Shown: one piece after another, positions 1 to 9,879 of the stretch
Position numbering within the stretch: the first letter of the stretch is position 1
Layout: each line of letters begins with the position of its first letter
From: Bradyrhizobium elkanii USDA 76
GTDB lineage: Bacteria; Pseudomonadota; Alphaproteobacteria; Rhizobiales; Xanthobacteraceae
Reading direction: 5' to 3'
Length of the DNA stretch: 64,000 nt
Assembly (NCBI RefSeq): GCF_023278185.1
Contig: NZ_CP066356.1
Location: 5,262,001-5,326,000 of the forward strand
The notes under the pieces: model-generated
Databases searched by the model: none
Told to the model about the DNA's origin: nothing
The model's input: the letters and a program-made list of their open reading frames with translations, nothing else
Made by a program: the position numbers and the translations under genes

Positions 1-1
1 C

Positions 2-1489
2 AGCCTGCACAAGGCGCTGGTCGGCGCCAAGCGCGTCGCGACCGAACAGGAAAAGCTGGAGCTGTTCCGCAGCACCGGCCGCACCGAGCAGATCCTCTCG
101 ACGCTGCAGGAGTTGCGCAACAATCCGGCGACATCGGCCAATGTCCTGACGGCGCTGGGCAAGATGCAGGCCGACTATGTCGAGCGTTTCGGCAAGGCCC
201 TGAAGCTCGCCAAGGAAGGCGCGATCTCCGGCAAGTATGAGCAGGACGTCGAGACCTATTATGCCGAATCCCAGATCGGCCTCGCCTCCATCATCACCGT
301 GCGCGACGCGTTCTACGAGAATGCCGAGCAAGGCCTTGCGAGCGCCTATTCGTCGGCGCGCTTCAGCTTCGTGGTGGCGCTGATCGGGCTGCTCGCGGTC
401 GTGGCCGTCAGCGCCGGCCTGATCGTCATGGTCCGCCGCCGCATCCTCAACCCGATCGCCGCCCTCACCGGCCGGATGTCGCGCCTTGCCGCGGGTGAAG
501 TCGCCGAGACGATCCCGGGCGCCGCGCGCAAGGACGAGATCGGCGCGATGGCCGCCGCCGTGCAGGTGTTCAAGGACAACAAGATCGAGGCCGATCGCCT
601 CGCTGCCGAGAAGGAAGCCGAGAACGACGTCAAGATGCGCCGCGCCCGCGTGCTCGACGACCTGACCCGCACCTTCGAAGCCAAGGTCACCGAGCTGGTC
701 GGCGGATTGTCCGCGGCATCCTCGGTGATGGAGGAGACGGCGCAATCGATGTCGGACACCGCCGCCGCCACCAACCGCCAGGCCGCCGTCGTGGCCGCGG
801 CATCCGATCAGACCTCGACGAACGTGCAGACGGTGGCGAGCGCCACCGAGGAGCTGACCTCCTCGATCTCGGAGATCGCCCGTCAGGTCGCGACCTCGAC
901 CGAGATCGCCGCGCGCGCGGTCGACCATGCCCGGCGCACCGGCGACACCGCGCGCTCGCTGGCCGAGGGCGCGCAGAAGATCGGCGACGTCGTGACGCTG
1001 ATCCAGAGCATCGCGGCACAGACCAACCTGCTCGCGCTCAACGCCACCATCGAGGCGGCCCGCGCCGGCGAGGCCGGCCGCGGCTTTGCCGTGGTCGCGT
1101 CCGAGGTGAAGTCGCTGGCCGGCCAGACCGCGAAGGCAACCACCGAGATCTCCGAGCAGATCACCGCGATCCAGACCGCGAGCGACGAGACCGTGACGGC
1201 GATCCGCAGCGTCATCGACGTCATCACCGAGATCGACCAGATCGGCACCGCGATTGCCGCCGCGATCGAGGAACAGGGCTCGGCGACCAAGGAGATCTCG
1301 CGCAGCGTTCAGGAAGCCGCGCGCGGCACGCAGGAGGTCAATTCCAACATCTCCGGCGTGCAGCGCGCCGCCGACGACACCGGCGGCGCTGCGAACCAGG
1401 TGCTGGGCGCGGCCGAACAGCTCTCGACGCAGTCCAAGGACCTTGCCGGCCAGGTCAACCGCTTCCTGTCCGACGTGCGGGCGGCCTGA
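2..1489 (+). CDS. Methyl-accepting chemotaxis protein, 5'-truncated by window edge
   Basis: The frame is open from base 2 to the stop at 1487-1489, so the start lies upstream; 495 residues are visible. The visible N-terminal part is the end of a helical ligand-binding domain. One membrane helix is encoded at about 362-445 and is followed by Arg-rich residues and a HAMP domain (about 446-610). The cytoplasmic signalling domain fills the rest, with the conserved hairpin motif [20 protein letters not shown] around 1015-1075. Such proteins sense ligands and control a CheA/CheW kinase complex. No C-terminal CheR-binding pentapeptide is seen, since the protein ends SDVRAA. It converges on the acyl-CoA dehydrogenase gene. 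The ligand cannot be inferred. Confidence 0.93.
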   Translation, partial: SLHKALVGAKRVATEQEKLELFRSTGRTEQILSTLQELRNNPATSANVLTALGKMQADYVERFGKALKLAKEGAISGKYEQDVETYYAESQIGLASIITVRDAFYENAEQGLASAYSSARFSFVVALIGLLAVVAVSAGLIVMVRRRILNPIAALTGRMSRLAAGEVAETIPGAARKDEIGAMAAAVQVFKDNKIEADRLAAEKEAENDVKMRRARVLDDLTRTFEAKVTELVGGLSAASSVMEETAQSMSDTAAATNRQAAVVAAASDQTSTNVQTVASATEELTSSISEIARQVATSTEIAARAVDHARRTGDTARSLAEGAQKIGDVVTLIQSIAAQTNLLALNATIEAARAGEAGRGFAVVASEVKSLAGQTAKATTEISEQITAIQTASDETVTAIRSVIDVITEIDQIGTAIAAAIEEQGSATKEISRSVQEAARGTQEVNSNISGVQRAADDTGGAANQVLGAAEQLSTQSKDLAGQVNRFLSDVRAA

Positions 1490-1534
1490 GGTGATGGCCG
1501 GGCACGGCCCCGCCCGTCACGGCTGGCGAACCGT

Positions 1535-2698
1535 CTAGCCGCCGCGCAACCCGAGCACGCGGCGGGCGATCGCCTGGCGATGCACCTCGCTCGGGCCTTC
1601 GTAGACCCGCATCAGGCGCGCCTTCTGCCACAGCGCGTTGAGCGGCAATTCCAGGGTCACGCCGAGCGCGCCGAGCGTCTGCATGGCGTGGTCGCAGGCG
1701 TCATAGGCCATCTCGGTCGCGAACACCTTGATCATCGAAGCCTCGTGGCGGATGTCCTCGCCGCGGTCGGTCTTGTCGGCGGCCTCGCGCACCATCAGCC
1801 GGCACGCATGCATGCGCGTGGAAACATCGGCGATCCACCACTGGATCGCCTGGCGCTCGGCGAGCTTGACGCCGAACGTCTCGCGCTGCCTGGCGTGCTC
1901 GCACATCATGTCGAGCGCACGCTTGGTGATGCCGACGCAGGTCGACCCCATCTCGAGCCGCCGCGTGCGCAGCCGCAGCTGCATCGGCGCGTAGCCCTTG
2001 CCGACCTCGCCCAGCACGGAATCCTTCGGGATGCGGCAGTCCTCGAACACGATCTCGTAGGTCGAGCCGCCGCCGACCATCGGGATCTCGCGCTCGATAA
2101 TGAAGCCCGCCGTGCCCTTCTCGACGATGAAGGAGGTGATGCCGCCCTGGCGCTGATCGTTGCCGACCCGCGCCATCACGATGATGAAGTCGGCGGCGCG
2201 CGCATTGCTGATCCAGATCTTGCGGCCGTTGAGCACCCACTGTTCGCCTTCGAGCACCGCGCGCGTCTTCATGCCCGCGGGATCGCCGCCGGCGCCGGGC
2301 TCGGAGATCGCGATCGCCGATGCCATCCGGCCCTCGATATAGGGCTGCAGATACTTCTTCTTCTGCGCATCGGTACCGACCGCCTGCAGCATGCGCAGGT
2401 TCGGCGAGTCCGGCGGCAGCACGAACGGCACGCAGCTGCGGCCGAGTTCTTCGTGCACCGCAGCCATCGTGCGCGTCGGCAGGTCGTGGCCACCGAGATC
2501 CTCGGGCGCATCGAGGCCCCAGAGGCCGAGCTCTTTCGAGACGTCGCGCAGCCGCTTGCGCTGTTCCGACGTGAGCTCGGGATGATCGCTGCCGGGCAGC
2601 TTCGATTTCAGATAATGCGGCTCGAGCGGGATCAGTTCGCGGTCGACGAATCTCGCGACGGTCTCGCGGATCATGGCTGTCTGTTCGTCATCGCTCAT
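1535..2698 (-). CDS. Acyl-CoA dehydrogenase family protein
   Basis: A 387-residue flavoprotein of normal family length. These enzymes oxidise an acyl-CoA to the 2-enoyl-CoA with FAD and pass electrons to ETF. The visible order is an N-terminal helical domain with EELGRS, a middle beta domain with AISEPGAGGDPAG and the WVLNGRKIWISNA segment, and a C-terminal helical domain with RETFGVKLAERQAIQ and the terminal YEGPSEVHRQAIARRVLG motif. The ATG start is preceded by AGGA at 8 nt. It has no beta-oxidation partners next to it, so the chain length or branched substrate is unknown. Confidence 0.92.
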   Translation of the reverse strand: MSDDEQTAMIRETVARFVDRELIPLEPHYLKSKLPGSDHPELTSEQRKRLRDVSKELGLWGLDAPEDLGGHDLPTRTMAAVHEELGRSCVPFVLPPDSPNLRMLQAVGTDAQKKKYLQPYIEGRMASAIAISEPGAGGDPAGMKTRAVLEGEQWVLNGRKIWISNARAADFIIVMARVGNDQRQGGITSFIVEKGTAGFIIEREIPMVGGGSTYEIVFEDCRIPKDSVLGEVGKGYAPMQLRLRTRRLEMGSTCVGITKRALDMMCEHARQRETFGVKLAERQAIQWWIADVSTRMHACRLMVREAADKTDRGEDIRHEASMIKVFATEMAYDACDHAMQTLGALGVTLELPLNALWQKARLMRVYEGPSEVHRQAIARRVLGLRGG

Positions 2699-2933
2699 CT
2701 GAGATTCCTCGCCTAACGCTGTTGGATTTCAAGAACCAGTAGCGCATTTTTTGTCGGCGGGAATAGCGGAAACGCGCAGCCGCGCTCACGCTCGCGCGAT
2801 GGTTTCACGGCGCGGAATTCAATATCCCGCGGCGTGGTCGATGCCTACGCAAATGCGCGGGACGCGCCCGTGCATCGCGCAGCCGATCGCGCCGCACGAG
2901 GTTGTTGCCCCTGAGCAAGCGATCGACGCGGCG

Positions 2934-3611
2934 CTAGTCGGCGAAGCCGACATAGCGGACAAAATCGTTGTTGGCCTCGCGGTCGGAGCGCACCGCATTG
3001 GCGGCAAAGCTGTCGTCGGGATAGCCCATCGCGACGCAGGTCATGATCACCTCGTCTTCCGGGATGTCGGCGACCTCGCGCACGATGTCGGAGCGCATGA
3101 TGCCCTGGCCGTTGATCACGCTGCCAAGGCCGCGATCCCAGGCCGCCAGCACGATGCCGTAGCAGAGCGCACCGAGATCGAAATGGCAGACCGCGCCGGG
3201 ATCGAGGATGCGGTCGTAAGTCAGGACCAGCGACACCGGAGCATCGAACTGACGGAAGCCGCGCAGCACCCAATCCTGCCGCATCGGCTTGTCGTCGCGG
3301 GCGATCCCCATCGCGCCGAACAGCTTCTTGGCGATGTCGACCTGGCGGCCGCGGTGCACGCCCTGGTACTCGCCATGGCTGACGATGTCGCGCTTCACCT
3401 TGGCGCCGGCGACCATCTCGTCCATGTTGCGGCGGCGCACTTCCTCCAGCGGCGCCCCGGTCAGGACGTGGACATGCCAGGGCTGGGTGTTCATCGAGGA
3501 CGGCGCGCGCTTGGCCACCTCGATGATCTCTTCGACGGTCGCCCGGGACACCGGCTGCTTCTTGAACCCGCGCACGCTTTTGCGTGACTGTACCAGCGTC
3601 TCGAATTCCAT
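2934..3611 (-). CDS. Nitroreductase family protein
   Basis: A 225-residue FMN-dependent NAD(P)H oxidoreductase of the nitroreductase family. It begins MEFETLVQSRKSVRGF, where SRKSVRGF is the FMN-phosphate-binding arginine motif typical of the family. APSSMNTQPWHVHV follows at about residues 40-53, and a C-terminal GYPDDSFAAN segment closes the domain. The start at 3611 is chosen over an upstream in-frame codon at 3644 because GGGGAAG lies about 7 nt before it. The physiological substrate is not evident. It is transcribed away from psiF. Confidence 0.9.
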   Translation of the reverse strand: MEFETLVQSRKSVRGFKKQPVSRATVEEIIEVAKRAPSSMNTQPWHVHVLTGAPLEEVRRRNMDEMVAGAKVKRDIVSHGEYQGVHRGRQVDIAKKLFGAMGIARDDKPMRQDWVLRGFRQFDAPVSLVLTYDRILDPGAVCHFDLGALCYGIVLAAWDRGLGSVINGQGIMRSDIVREVADIPEDEVIMTCVAMGYPDDSFAANAVRSDREANNDFVRYVGFAD

Positions 3612-3761
3612 TCCGCGCTTCCCCGATTTTGTTCCGCGCTGCACGCGGAATTTCCTTGATCTGATCGGGGTATTTTATCGACAAAATCGGCCATGGGAAC
3701 TTGATCGGGCCAAGAATCCCGTATCCAATCCGGCCACTGGTTTGGTTTAGGGAGAACCCAG

Positions 3762-4010
3762 ATGAAGCGGATTTTCTTGGCGGTGGTGATCGCGACCTTT
3801 GCCGCCAGTTCGGCATTTGCACAGGACGCCTCCTGCGAGACGAAAGCGGTCGGCAAGGACGGCAAGCCGCTGGCCGGCGCGGCCAAGACCTCGTTCATGA
3901 AGAAGTGCACCACGGATGCCTGCGAGAGCAAGGCAGTCGGCTCCGACGGCAAGAAGCTCGCCGGCGCGGCCAAAACCTCGTTCATGAAGAAGTGCCAGAG
4001 CGGCGCCTGA
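3762..4010 (+). CDS. PsiF repeat-containing small secreted protein
   Basis: An 82-residue protein with a clear Sec signal peptide ending near ASSAFAQ (residue 21). The mature part consists of two near-identical repeats, each containing KAVG.DGK.LAGAAKTSFMKKC. This is the PsiF repeat first named for an E. coli phosphate-starvation-inducible protein; its molecular function is unknown. Each repeat carries two cysteines, so periplasmic disulphides are plausible (inference). GGGAGA lies just before the ATG. No Pho box was recognised upstream. Confidence 0.88.
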   Translation: MKRIFLAVVIATFAASSAFAQDASCETKAVGKDGKPLAGAAKTSFMKKCTTDACESKAVGSDGKKLAGAAKTSFMKKCQSGA

Positions 4011-4106
4011 GCCCTCGACGGCGCTAACATCCCCCTCAATTCGGACAGATCATCGGGTCGCGCAGGGCGCGGCCCGAACGGCTATTGATCCGTACGCTTC
4101 AAGCCC

Positions 4107-4352
4107 TCAGAACGAGACGCCGACCCGCACGCCCCTGCTCCAGACCCGCCGGCAACGCTTCCGGGTGTTGCCGTGAAACATTTCGAAACGTTCTGGCAGC
4201 TGGATCGGCTTGGCAAATTCCAGGCAGGCCCCGCCGGCGGAATAGTCCACCAGCCGGCATTCGATCAGCGGCGCCTTCGGTTCAAGCTGGAGCTTGACCA
4301 CGCTGGACACGCATCCGCTCGGACGAACACGCGCAAATCTCCGGGGATGCAT
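4107..4352 (-). CDS. PilZ-like domain protein
   Basis: An 81-residue protein resembling a minimal PilZ domain, a family that often binds cyclic di-GMP. An Arg-rich N-terminus (HPRRFARVRPSG) is followed by a beta-strand core with CRLVDYSAGGACLEF, the counterpart of the D/N-x-S-x-x-G motif, and by a C-terminal strand GVRVGVSF. The canonical RxxxR motif is imperfect, so nucleotide binding is uncertain. GAGG lies 7 nt before the ATG. It is downstream of, and separated by 70 bp from, an AraC-type regulator on the same strand. Confidence 0.72.
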   Translation of the reverse strand: MHPRRFARVRPSGCVSSVVKLQLEPKAPLIECRLVDYSAGGACLEFAKPIQLPERFEMFHGNTRKRCRRVWSRGVRVGVSF

Positions 4353-4422
4353 CAGGCCGCCTCAGGTGAAATCGTACCCACAGGCTCGTCGGCGGTCGTT
4401 AAGATTCCGTTCAGATCGATGG

Positions 4423-5391
4423 TTACGAACCGTGGCTGCCGGACGGATCGGCGCGGGTGGCGCCCGGACGGCGCGAGGCGGCCAGCGTCTCCGATGGCGC
4501 TTCCCCGAACTGCGACCGATAGCTGCGCGAAAAATCGCTTAAGTGCCAGAATCCGTAGGCCAGCGCGCACGTCTTGACGCTGGGTGCCCCGGCAAGCAGT
4601 TGCTGGCGCACCAGCCAGAGGCGACGCAACCGCAAATAGCGATGCAGGCTGACGCCCCGGTAGCGCTGGACGGCGTCATGCAGCGTGCGCACCGACACGC
4701 CGATCTGCCTGGCGAGTTCGCCGCTGTAGATCGGATGCGCCACGTCGCCTGCCAGAATTGCGCGCGCGTCGTTGAAGACCTTGAACTGGCGCGTCGTGTT
4801 GGCCCGCGTCGTCCACTTGGCCGGCACGATCTCGGCGAAGGCGTTGTCGATCGCCGCAAGCAGCGTCTCCTTGATCGACTCGCCGCTAGCGAACTGGGCA
4901 TCGTCGCTCGGCTGCGACGTCACGAGCAGGATGTGCCTTACCACTTCACGCAGCCGATCCTGCGCGCGTTGAGAAATCTCGTGAATGCTGAAATGAAGAC
5001 CCGCCTGCGGCCAGCCGCGGTCGACAATCGCCGGCGTAAACATCACCGAGGCATATTGGCGGGGCGTCTCCTCCACCGACGAGTAGAACGCGCCGCCGCC
5101 ACCGAGCACGATGACCGCGCGATCGCGCTCGACGCCGTTGAAGCGGATCGGGACCCCGTCATCCATCGTGAAGCCGACCGCGGTGGTCTGCGGCGCAAGC
5201 TGCGCGTCGACGATCCGCGGAAAGGACTGCGTGTAGTTGAGCTCGCATCCCGGCAAACTCAGGATGACCTGCTCGGCCGAAATCTTCCGCGCAAGTGGCG
5301 TGAAATCAACATCCAGATTTCGGATCGAACTCCGGAATGCATCAACATCGTCAAAACGAAAGACTCTCGGCACCGGCAATGGCGCCGTCAA
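4423..5391 (-). CDS. AraC family transcriptional regulator
   Basis: A 322-residue regulator. The C-terminal 100 residues form the AraC/XylS double helix-turn-helix: GELARQIGVSVRTLHDAVQR is the first HTH, and ACALAYGFWHLSDFSRSYRS-like sequence with FGEAPSETL is the second. The N-terminal 200 residues resemble the effector-binding half of AraC-like regulators such as the OruR/FeaR types; the effector is unknown. The start is TTG at 5391 with AGGAG about 7 nt upstream. A 312-bp gap separates it from the divergent DUF2336 gene. Confidence 0.88.
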   Translation of the reverse strand: MTAPLPVPRVFRFDDVDAFRSSIRNLDVDFTPLARKISAEQVILSLPGCELNYTQSFPRIVDAQLAPQTTAVGFTMDDGVPIRFNGVERDRAVIVLGGGGAFYSSVEETPRQYASVMFTPAIVDRGWPQAGLHFSIHEISQRAQDRLREVVRHILLVTSQPSDDAQFASGESIKETLLAAIDNAFAEIVPAKWTTRANTTRQFKVFNDARAILAGDVAHPIYSGELARQIGVSVRTLHDAVQRYRGVSLHRYLRLRRLWLVRQQLLAGAPSVKTCALAYGFWHLSDFSRSYRSQFGEAPSETLAASRRPGATRADPSGSHGS

Positions 5392-5703
5392 ATGACCGCT
5401 CCTGTGAAATGCTCTTGAAAAATTGCGCGCGACGCGGCGCCTTGCGCGCCGGCCCCATCAATAACTTCCATGCACAAAATGCGAATCGTCCAATAGGTTC
5501 AATCAGGAAAAATGCGGTCCGTTCGTCGAACCGGACAATCCGGCAATGTAACGCGGCTGCCGAATTTCGATAGTCTTTAGCGGGATATCCACCGCCGAGA
5601 TCGGCCCTCCCCATCAATTTCTATACCCCTATTAAAGATTCGAGGAGCAGATTGGCATTGGGAACGATGATGTTCCTCGTCGCGGACCATTTTAGAGACC
5701 GCA
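5392..5703. other. Divergent intergenic region, no gene seen
   Basis: This 312-bp stretch between the AraC regulator and the DUF2336 gene is visibly more AT-rich than its flanks. It must hold both divergent promoters, but I could not place -35/-10 boxes confidently. No convincing ORF or hairpin was seen. Confidence 0.5.
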
Positions 5704-6498
5704 ATGATAGTTATTGCCTCGCCCGATCTTATTGCCAAGCTCGACCATGTCTTGAGAGCCGGTTCCCCAGACCTCCACACGCGCATGCTGCAGGAGGTGG
5801 CTGGGCTGTTTCTCGAAGACGCTCACCGCCTCAGCGCGCACCACGTCGAGATGTTCGACGGCATCCTGGTCCGACTGATCGAGAGCGTCGAGCTGCGGAC
5901 CCTGACCACGCTCAGCCGCTCGCTTGCCGATGTGCGCCTGGTGCCGCGGGAACTCGCGCGCCGTCTGGCCAACCATGACGACGCCGATGTCGCCGCTCCG
6001 ATCCTGCGCAAATGCGAATGCCTTCCCGATGCCGACCTGACCGACATCGCCTGGATGCGGGCCGAGGGACACCTCTGCGCGATCGCAGGACGCAAGGCCG
6101 TCAATGCGGAGCTCACGGACATTCTCTTGCTGCGGGGCGACAGCAGCGTGCTTCGGGTCCTCGCGCGCAATCCCGGCGCTGATCTGACCAGCGCGGGCCT
6201 CGCCATGATGGTCGATGCCGCCGAGCGCGACGACGACATCGCCGAGGGATTGATCTCGCGCAAGGAGCTGCCTCGCCGCGTCCTCGCCGACCTCGTGATG
6301 CGGTCCACGCCGCGCCAGCAGGCCCGGCTGCTCAAGCTTGCGCGGCCCGACCTTCAGGACACGATCCGCGCCGCCATCAATGCCGGCGCAGCCCGCGCCT
6401 CCGCAATCCCACCAGCCACAATCGACGATGCGGAGGCGCGGGCCACGGTGACGACGCAGCGCTCTCACGCTGGAAGCGCTCTCAGGTCGTGTGAGTGA
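5704..6498 (+). CDS. DUF2336 domain-containing protein
   Basis: A 264-residue alphaproteobacterial protein of the DUF2336 type, made of short helical HEAT-like repeats. These are visible as recurring segments such as DADVAAPILRKCECLPDADL and DSSVLRVLARNPGADLT, in which a state is held for each of a row of helices. The molecular role is unknown. It overlaps the next PilZ gene by 8 bp, so the two are probably translated together and may act together in c-di-GMP or cell-cycle signalling (inference). No signal peptide or membrane segment is visible. Confidence 0.8.
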   Translation: MIVIASPDLIAKLDHVLRAGSPDLHTRMLQEVAGLFLEDAHRLSAHHVEMFDGILVRLIESVELRTLTTLSRSLADVRLVPRELARRLANHDDADVAAPILRKCECLPDADLTDIAWMRAEGHLCAIAGRKAVNAELTDILLLRGDSSVLRVLARNPGADLTSAGLAMMVDAAERDDDIAEGLISRKELPRRVLADLVMRSTPRQQARLLKLARPDLQDTIRAAINAGAARASAIPPATIDDAEARATVTTQRSHAGSALRSCE

Positions 6499-6805
6499 TG
6501 CAATGACGTATGGTGACCGCAGGGCGGAACGCGTCAGGCTCGAGACGCGCTATCCCGTCAATCTCATGGGTGTCGACGGCACGTGGCGGCGGAGTTGCAT
6601 CCTGCTCGACGTCTCGCAGAGCGGGGCCCGGCTCGAGGTCGACGGAACGCTCGATGTGCTGAAGGCCCAGGAGTTCTTCCTGGTGCTGTCCTCGCGTGGA
6701 CTGGCCTTCCGCCGCTGCGAGCTGGTTCGCGTCGACGGCGCCGAGATCGGCGTGCGATTCATCGAAGAGCGAAGGCGAAAGGGACGTCCCGTCGTTCCGA
6801 AATAG
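6491..6805 (+). CDS. PilZ domain-containing protein
   Basis: A 104-residue single-domain protein. The N-terminal GDRRAERVRLETRY provides the RxxxR-type basic motif, and LLDVSQSGARLEVDG supplies the D/N-x-S-x-x-G signature of c-di-GMP-binding PilZ domains; the C-terminal strand is EIGVRFIEERRRKG. The GTG at 6491 overlaps the DUF2336 stop; ATG at 6503 is an alternative start (100 aa). Both motifs are intact, so c-di-GMP binding is likely here, unlike the more degenerate PilZ at 4107-4352. Confidence 0.85.
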   Translation: MSDAMTYGDRRAERVRLETRYPVNLMGVDGTWRRSCILLDVSQSGARLEVDGTLDVLKAQEFFLVLSSRGLAFRRCELVRVDGAEIGVRFIEERRRKGRPVVPK

Positions 6806-6857
6806 GAATTGCCGAAATGAGGATTGGCGGCATCAGGCCCGAGAGGAAGTTGACGAC

Positions 6858-7055
6858 ATGAGCGTGCAGAGATCGACCAACATCGCGGTGTCGACCGCCT
6901 CCACCGCACCGTTGCGCGGGACCATCGAGATCGACTGCGCCGGCACCGTCGCGACGTTTGCGATCGACGAGGAAATGGCGCATCGCTTGTGCGCCGATCT
7001 GGAACGGTTTCTGACCCAGGCTCAGCACAAGACCCGCGCAGCACGCCGACCTTGA
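6858..7055 (+). CDS. Small conserved hypothetical protein
   Basis: A 65-residue protein, MSVQRSTNIAV..., with a beta-rich middle (GTIEIDCAGTVATFAIDEEM) and a helical C-terminus (AHRLCADLERFLTQAQ). GAGAGGAAG lies about 9 nt before the ATG. It follows the PilZ gene after 52 bp on the same strand and may share its transcript. No function is recognised. Confidence 0.6.
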   Translation: MSVQRSTNIAVSTASTAPLRGTIEIDCAGTVATFAIDEEMAHRLCADLERFLTQAQHKTRAARRP

Positions 7056-7077
7056 CCTGCGGACGACCGCGCCGCGC

Positions 7078-7953
7078 CTACTCCCGCTTGAAGCGATAGT
7101 CGAAGCGATCGCCGTCCGCCCTGATCAGGCCGACCGTCGGAGCCGGAAAATGGATCGGCAGGATCAGCGTGTCGGTTTCGGCGACGGAGGCAAAGAACTT
7201 CCGCCGCGATAGTGCCGATTGCTTCGGGTCCCAGTCGGGCTTGGCCGACCACTCCGGCTCGCGGCACTGGATCGCATGGTGCATCAGATCGCCCGCGACC
7301 ACCGCGCGCTGGCCCTTCGAGAAGATATTGACGCAGCAATGGCAGGGCGAATGGCCGGGCGTCGGCGTCAGCGTGACGGTGTCGTCGAGCGCGTAGTCGT
7401 CGTCGACCAGCAGCGCCTGACCGGCCTCGACGATCGGCAGGCAATTGTCGCGGAACACCGTGCCGGGCGGATTGGCACCCTTGGCGTTCTCGGCCTCCCA
7501 CGCCGCATACTCGCCCTTGTGGAAGACGTATTTCGCATTCGGGAAGGTCGGCACCCAGCGCCCGTCACGCAGCGTCGTATTCCAGCCGGTGTGGTCGATA
7601 TGCAGATGGGTGCAGAACACATAGTCGATCTGCTCATAGGAGATGCCGAGCGCAAACAGCTCGTTGCGCCAGCGCTCCTTGCCCGGGAAGTCGAACGGCG
7701 GCGGGTGTCCCTTGTCCTCGCCGGTGCAGGTATCGACCAGGATGGTGTAGCGCGGCGTCCGCACCACGAAGGTCTGATAGGTGATCACCATCATGCCGCG
7801 GGCGGCATCGAAGACCTCCGGCTCCATCGTCTTCAGATGATGCTTGAACACATCGTCGTTGTAGGTCGGGAAGAAATCCTGCGGCCGCCGCCACGGTCCT
7901 TCACGCTCGATCACCGCGTCGATCGTGATGTCGCCGATCCTTATCTGCTTCAT
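7078..7953 (-). CDS. MBL fold metallo-hydrolase
   Basis: A 291-residue metallo-beta-lactamase-fold hydrolase. The zinc-binding motif THLHIDHTGW is at about residues 107-116, with further metal ligands in TPGHSPCHCCVNI and a late PIHFPAP histidine. The family includes lactonases and related esterases; the substrate here is not evident. I start at ATG 7953 (MKQIRIGDI) because GGGAGCG lies 8 nt upstream, and I reject a 61-residue longer frame. It diverges from the glycerophosphodiesterase gene. Confidence 0.88.
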   Translation of the reverse strand: MKQIRIGDITIDAVIEREGPWRRPQDFFPTYNDDVFKHHLKTMEPEVFDAARGMMVITYQTFVVRTPRYTILVDTCTGEDKGHPPPFDFPGKERWRNELFALGISYEQIDYVFCTHLHIDHTGWNTTLRDGRWVPTFPNAKYVFHKGEYAAWEAENAKGANPPGTVFRDNCLPIVEAGQALLVDDDYALDDTVTLTPTPGHSPCHCCVNIFSKGQRAVVAGDLMHHAIQCREPEWSAKPDWDPKQSALSRRKFFASVAETDTLILPIHFPAPTVGLIRADGDRFDYRFKRE

Positions 7954-8191
7954 GGCTGTTTCGCTCCCACTTTTTGCGAAGCGTAGCGGGCGGTGCCTGA
8001 CCCCACAAGCCGAGCGCCGCGCAACACGCCATGCGGCTTTGCATTGCTGGCATCGTCCATTCATCCGAAATGCCGCTCCTGCCGCGAGGCTGACGTATCC
8101 CGATGCTGACGTGACTGAAACGTTGGGTTGCCGCAAATCGACCAGAAAGCACCCCTACCCGGGCCGGCGATCCAGCAAGGAACCGAGTCGC

Positions 8192-9166
8192 TTGGGCAGG
8201 AAACTGAAATACGCGGCAGCGGCGATCGTTGCCGTCGCCGCCGCAATCTACCTCAACAACACCAGCCTTCTCGCAACGCATGCCGGCGGCAAGCCGGTGC
8301 TGCTCGCCCATCGCGGCATGGCGCAGCGTTTCGACGAGCGCGACCTCAGGAACGACACCTGCACCGCGGCGCGCATGCTGCCGCCAAGCCATGACTATCT
8401 CGAGAACACGATCCGCTCGATGCGGGCGAGCTTCGATCGCGGCGCCGATATCGTCGAGCTCGACGTCCATCCGACGACCGACGGCGAGTTCGCCGTGTTT
8501 CACGACTGGACCGTCGATTGCCGCACCGACGGCCAGGGCGTCACCCGCGAACAGCCGATGGCGCGGCTGAAGATGCTCGATATCGGCTTTGGCTACACCG
8601 CCGATGGCGGCAAGACCTTTCCGTTCCGCGGCAAGGGCATCGGCCTGATGCCGTCGCTCGACGAGGTGCTGAAGACCTTTCCGGATCGCCGGCTCCTGAT
8701 CAACGTCAAGAGCCGCGATCCCGCCGAGGGCGAGAAGCTCGCAACGGTCTTGAACCGGCTGCCCACCTCACGGCGCAAGCTGATCATGGTCTATGGCGGC
8801 GACGAGCCCATCGAAGCGATCCGGCGTCTTGCGCCGGAGACGCGGACGATCTCGCGCGCGACGATCAAGAGCTGCCTCGTGGGCTACCTCGGCTATGGCT
8901 GGACCGGCATCGTGCCTGACGCCTGCCGCAACGCCATCGTGCTGGTGCCGATCAACTACGCGCCGTGGCTCTGGGGCTGGCCGGACCGTTTCCTCAACCG
9001 GATGGCCGCGGCCAACAGCGCGGTCTTCGTGCTCGGGCCTTATCAGGGCGGCGAATTCTCGACCGGGGTCGACGATGCCGAGCAATTCCGGCGCCTGCCG
9101 AAAAATTATTCCGGCGGAATCTGGACCAACGAAATCGAGACCATCGCCCGGCTCACCGGCCGTTAG
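8192..9166 (+). CDS. Glycerophosphodiester phosphodiesterase family protein
   Basis: About 324 residues. An N-terminal hydrophobic segment ([16 protein letters not shown]) suggests export or membrane anchoring. The GDPD TIM-barrel follows, with [10 protein letters not shown] near residue 43, the metal-binding ENTIRSM...[22 protein letters not shown] stretch, and a later LLINVKSRD strand. The enzyme hydrolyses glycerophosphodiesters to glycerol-3-phosphate and an alcohol. TTG at 8192 with AAGGA about 10 nt upstream is my chosen start; the frame is open further upstream and a GTG at about 8108 is possible. Confidence 0.82.
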   Translation: MGRKLKYAAAAIVAVAAAIYLNNTSLLATHAGGKPVLLAHRGMAQRFDERDLRNDTCTAARMLPPSHDYLENTIRSMRASFDRGADIVELDVHPTTDGEFAVFHDWTVDCRTDGQGVTREQPMARLKMLDIGFGYTADGGKTFPFRGKGIGLMPSLDEVLKTFPDRRLLINVKSRDPAEGEKLATVLNRLPTSRRKLIMVYGGDEPIEAIRRLAPETRTISRATIKSCLVGYLGYGWTGIVPDACRNAIVLVPINYAPWLWGWPDRFLNRMAAANSAVFVLGPYQGGEFSTGVDDAEQFRRLPKNYSGGIWTNEIETIARLTGR

Positions 9167-9245
9167 ACGAGGCCCGCTCCTCTTGTCATCTCGTCGTCAT
9201 AGAAATCATGCGACTGAAGCGGCTCGTCGCATCGAGGACAACGCT

Positions 9246-9878
9246 ATGAACGCACCGAACCTGACCCGCCCCAAGCTTGCCGAGACCGTCATCGAACCGA
9301 CGGTCAAGCTGCGCGAGGTCGAGGTCGGACGTTGCTGCGAGGTGCTCGGCGACACCGCGATCGAATACACCGAGCTCGGCGATTACTCCTACCTCGGCAG
9401 CGGCTGCATGGTCGCCGACGCCGTGATCGGCCGCTTCTGCGCGATCGCGGCGCAGGTCCGCATCGGTGCGCCCAATCACCCGGTCGAGCGTCCCTCCCAG
9501 CACCGCTTCACCTACTGCCCCGAATATTACTCGGCCTCTGCCGAGCGCGATCACGGCTTCTTCAGCGATCGGCGCGCGGACCGTGTCGTGATCGGAAACG
9601 ACGTCTGGATCGGCCATGGCGTGATCGTGCTGCCCGGCGTCACCGTCGGAGACGGCGCGGTGCTGGCGGCCGGCGCGGTGGTCTCGCGCGACGTCGCCCC
9701 ATACACCATCGTCGGCGGCGTGCCGGCCCGGCCGATCAAGGAGCGGTTCAACCGCAAGATCGCGGCCGAGCTGTCGCAGATCGCCTGGTGGAACTGGCCG
9801 GCCGAGACCATCTGGGAGCGCCTGCCCGAGTTCCAGTCAGGTGATGTCGAGGCGTTTTGCGCGCGGTGGCGAGCTTGA
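9246..9878 (+). CDS. Hexapeptide-repeat acyltransferase (phosphonate-associated type)
   Basis: A 210-residue left-handed beta-helix transferase. Hexapeptide turns are visible as [31 protein letters not shown] and [20 protein letters not shown], with the [12 protein letters not shown] motif at the end of the helix. The layout matches the hexapeptide transferases found in phosphonate clusters and xenobiotic acetyltransferase relatives, but no phn gene is nearby. ATG 9246 has AGGA at 7 nt. It ends 1 bp from the convergent ABC-F gene. The acceptor substrate is unknown. Confidence 0.85.
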   Translation: MNAPNLTRPKLAETVIEPTVKLREVEVGRCCEVLGDTAIEYTELGDYSYLGSGCMVADAVIGRFCAIAAQVRIGAPNHPVERPSQHRFTYCPEYYSASAERDHGFFSDRRADRVVIGNDVWIGHGVIVLPGVTVGDGAVLAAGAVVSRDVAPYTIVGGVPARPIKERFNRKIAAELSQIAWWNWPAETIWERLPEFQSGDVEAFCARWRA

Positions 9879-9879
9879 G

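Noticed and set aside
1490..1534. GC-rich hairpin between convergent MCP and acyl-CoA dehydrogenase genes
   Set aside because: The arms do not pair well and there is no T tract.
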